Assembly: GCA_004322215.1 (NCBI GenBank)
Contig: SCSM01000018.1
Coordinates: 1 to 36,303, forward strand
Reading direction: 5' to 3'
DNA from: Bacteroidota bacterium
GTDB lineage: Bacteria > Bacteroidota > Ignavibacteria > Kapaibacteriales > UBA2268
Length of the DNA: 36,303 bases
The notes below the pieces were generated by a model. It ran no database searches. It was given only the letters and a program-made list of their open reading frames with translations, and was not told where the DNA came from. Numbering within the stretch: position 1 is the first letter of the stretch; each line of letters begins with the position of its first letter. The position numbers and the translations under genes were made by a program. Positions 36,020 through 36,303 of the stretch are shown piece by piece.

Positions 36020-36303
36020 TGAATTGGAAATAGGAATTCGGAAATTGGGAAATAGGAATTGGGGAAGAAGGAATTTTATCACGGAGTTTCACAGAGTTTT
36101 GCTCAGAGTTTCTCAGAGAAATTTTCAATTTTCTATTTTTAAATTTTCAATTTTCTATTTTTCCCTTGACTTTTACCTCACTATATATTATATAAAATCT
36201 AATAATTAATTACACATAGATTCTTACATTTTTCATTACTCTTTTGAAAGTGTGAGAACATTTGCCAGAACCATACTACTCTCTCGCTTAATCTATTAAT
36301 ATA
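36020..36303. other. Non-coding, repeat-rich stretch at the right edge
   Basis: No credible gene was found. It contains two near-identical ATTGGGAAATAGGAATT units 21 bases apart (36023-36038 and 36044-36060), a CACGGAGTTTCACAGAG-like stretch (36079-36120) with repeated CAGAG units, and a perfect 19-base direct repeat, TTTTCAATTTTCTATTTTT, at 36122-36140 and 36144-36162. These look like decayed dispersed intergenic repeats. The remainder is plain AT-rich DNA that may hold the promoter of a gene beyond the edge. Confidence 0.6.

Overview
The window looks like a chromosomal segment of an AT-rich (roughly one third G+C by eye) member of the Bacteroidota/FCB group. The main evidence is five proteins that start with a signal peptide and end in a type IX secretion (T9SS) type-A sorting domain (PNP...GIY/GLYxI/L pattern). 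A CarboxypepD-regulatory-like TonB receptor, a DUF4159/DUF4175 pair and OmpA-type envelope proteins agree. Several genes have clear AGGAG-like ribosome binding sites, and three (glycosyltransferase, PASTA protein, POT transporter) can only start at TTG. This fits the Ignavibacteria/Kapabacteria side of the group better than classical Bacteroidia, but that placement is inference. No plasmid, phage, transposase, tRNA, rRNA or CRISPR signal was seen. No gene-free stretch reaches 300 bases.

Left part (1-7.9 kb, all minus strand): the 5' end of an unidentified gene cut by the edge, a strong terminator, a TonB-dependent receptor, then the row rsmG -> DUF4159 protein -> large coiled-coil DUF4175-like membrane protein. 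At 8-10.7 kb (plus) lie a family-2 glycosyltransferase and a secreted Asp-box beta-propeller protein. At 10.7-17 kb (minus) lie nrnA, then a secreted PKD/cohesin-like T9SS cargo translationally coupled (ATGA) to a protein with two OmpA domains, then a BrnT/BrnA toxin-antitoxin pair. That pair sits between the real ompA-like 3' end with its palindrome and a second, diverged copy of the same 3' end with its own palindrome.

Middle (17-24.8 kb, plus): a membrane-anchored triple-PASTA protein, two tandem paralogous small beta-barrels, then a coherent peptide-use set: an S15/CocE-type secreted hydrolase with a T9SS tail, an S9 prolyl-oligopeptidase-type enzyme, and a POT-family peptide/proton symporter.

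Right part (24.9-36.3 kb, plus): a 1093-residue FG-GAP/ASPIC-UnbV T9SS cargo, a palindrome and an AF2212-like antitoxin/MazF-like toxin pair, a second Asp-box propeller cargo whose signal-peptide codons contain four perfect 7-bp repeats, then the housekeeping genes htpG, queA (with terminator) and mutA. The mutA product stops right after the barrel domain and lacks the usual C-terminal domain. The last 284 bases are repeat-rich non-coding DNA.

Best leads: the toxin-antitoxin module framed by duplicated ompA 3' ends, the heptanucleotide tract that could switch a secreted surface protein on and off, the coupled T9SS-cargo/double-OmpA pair, and the uncharacterised DUF4159-DUF4175 envelope pair.
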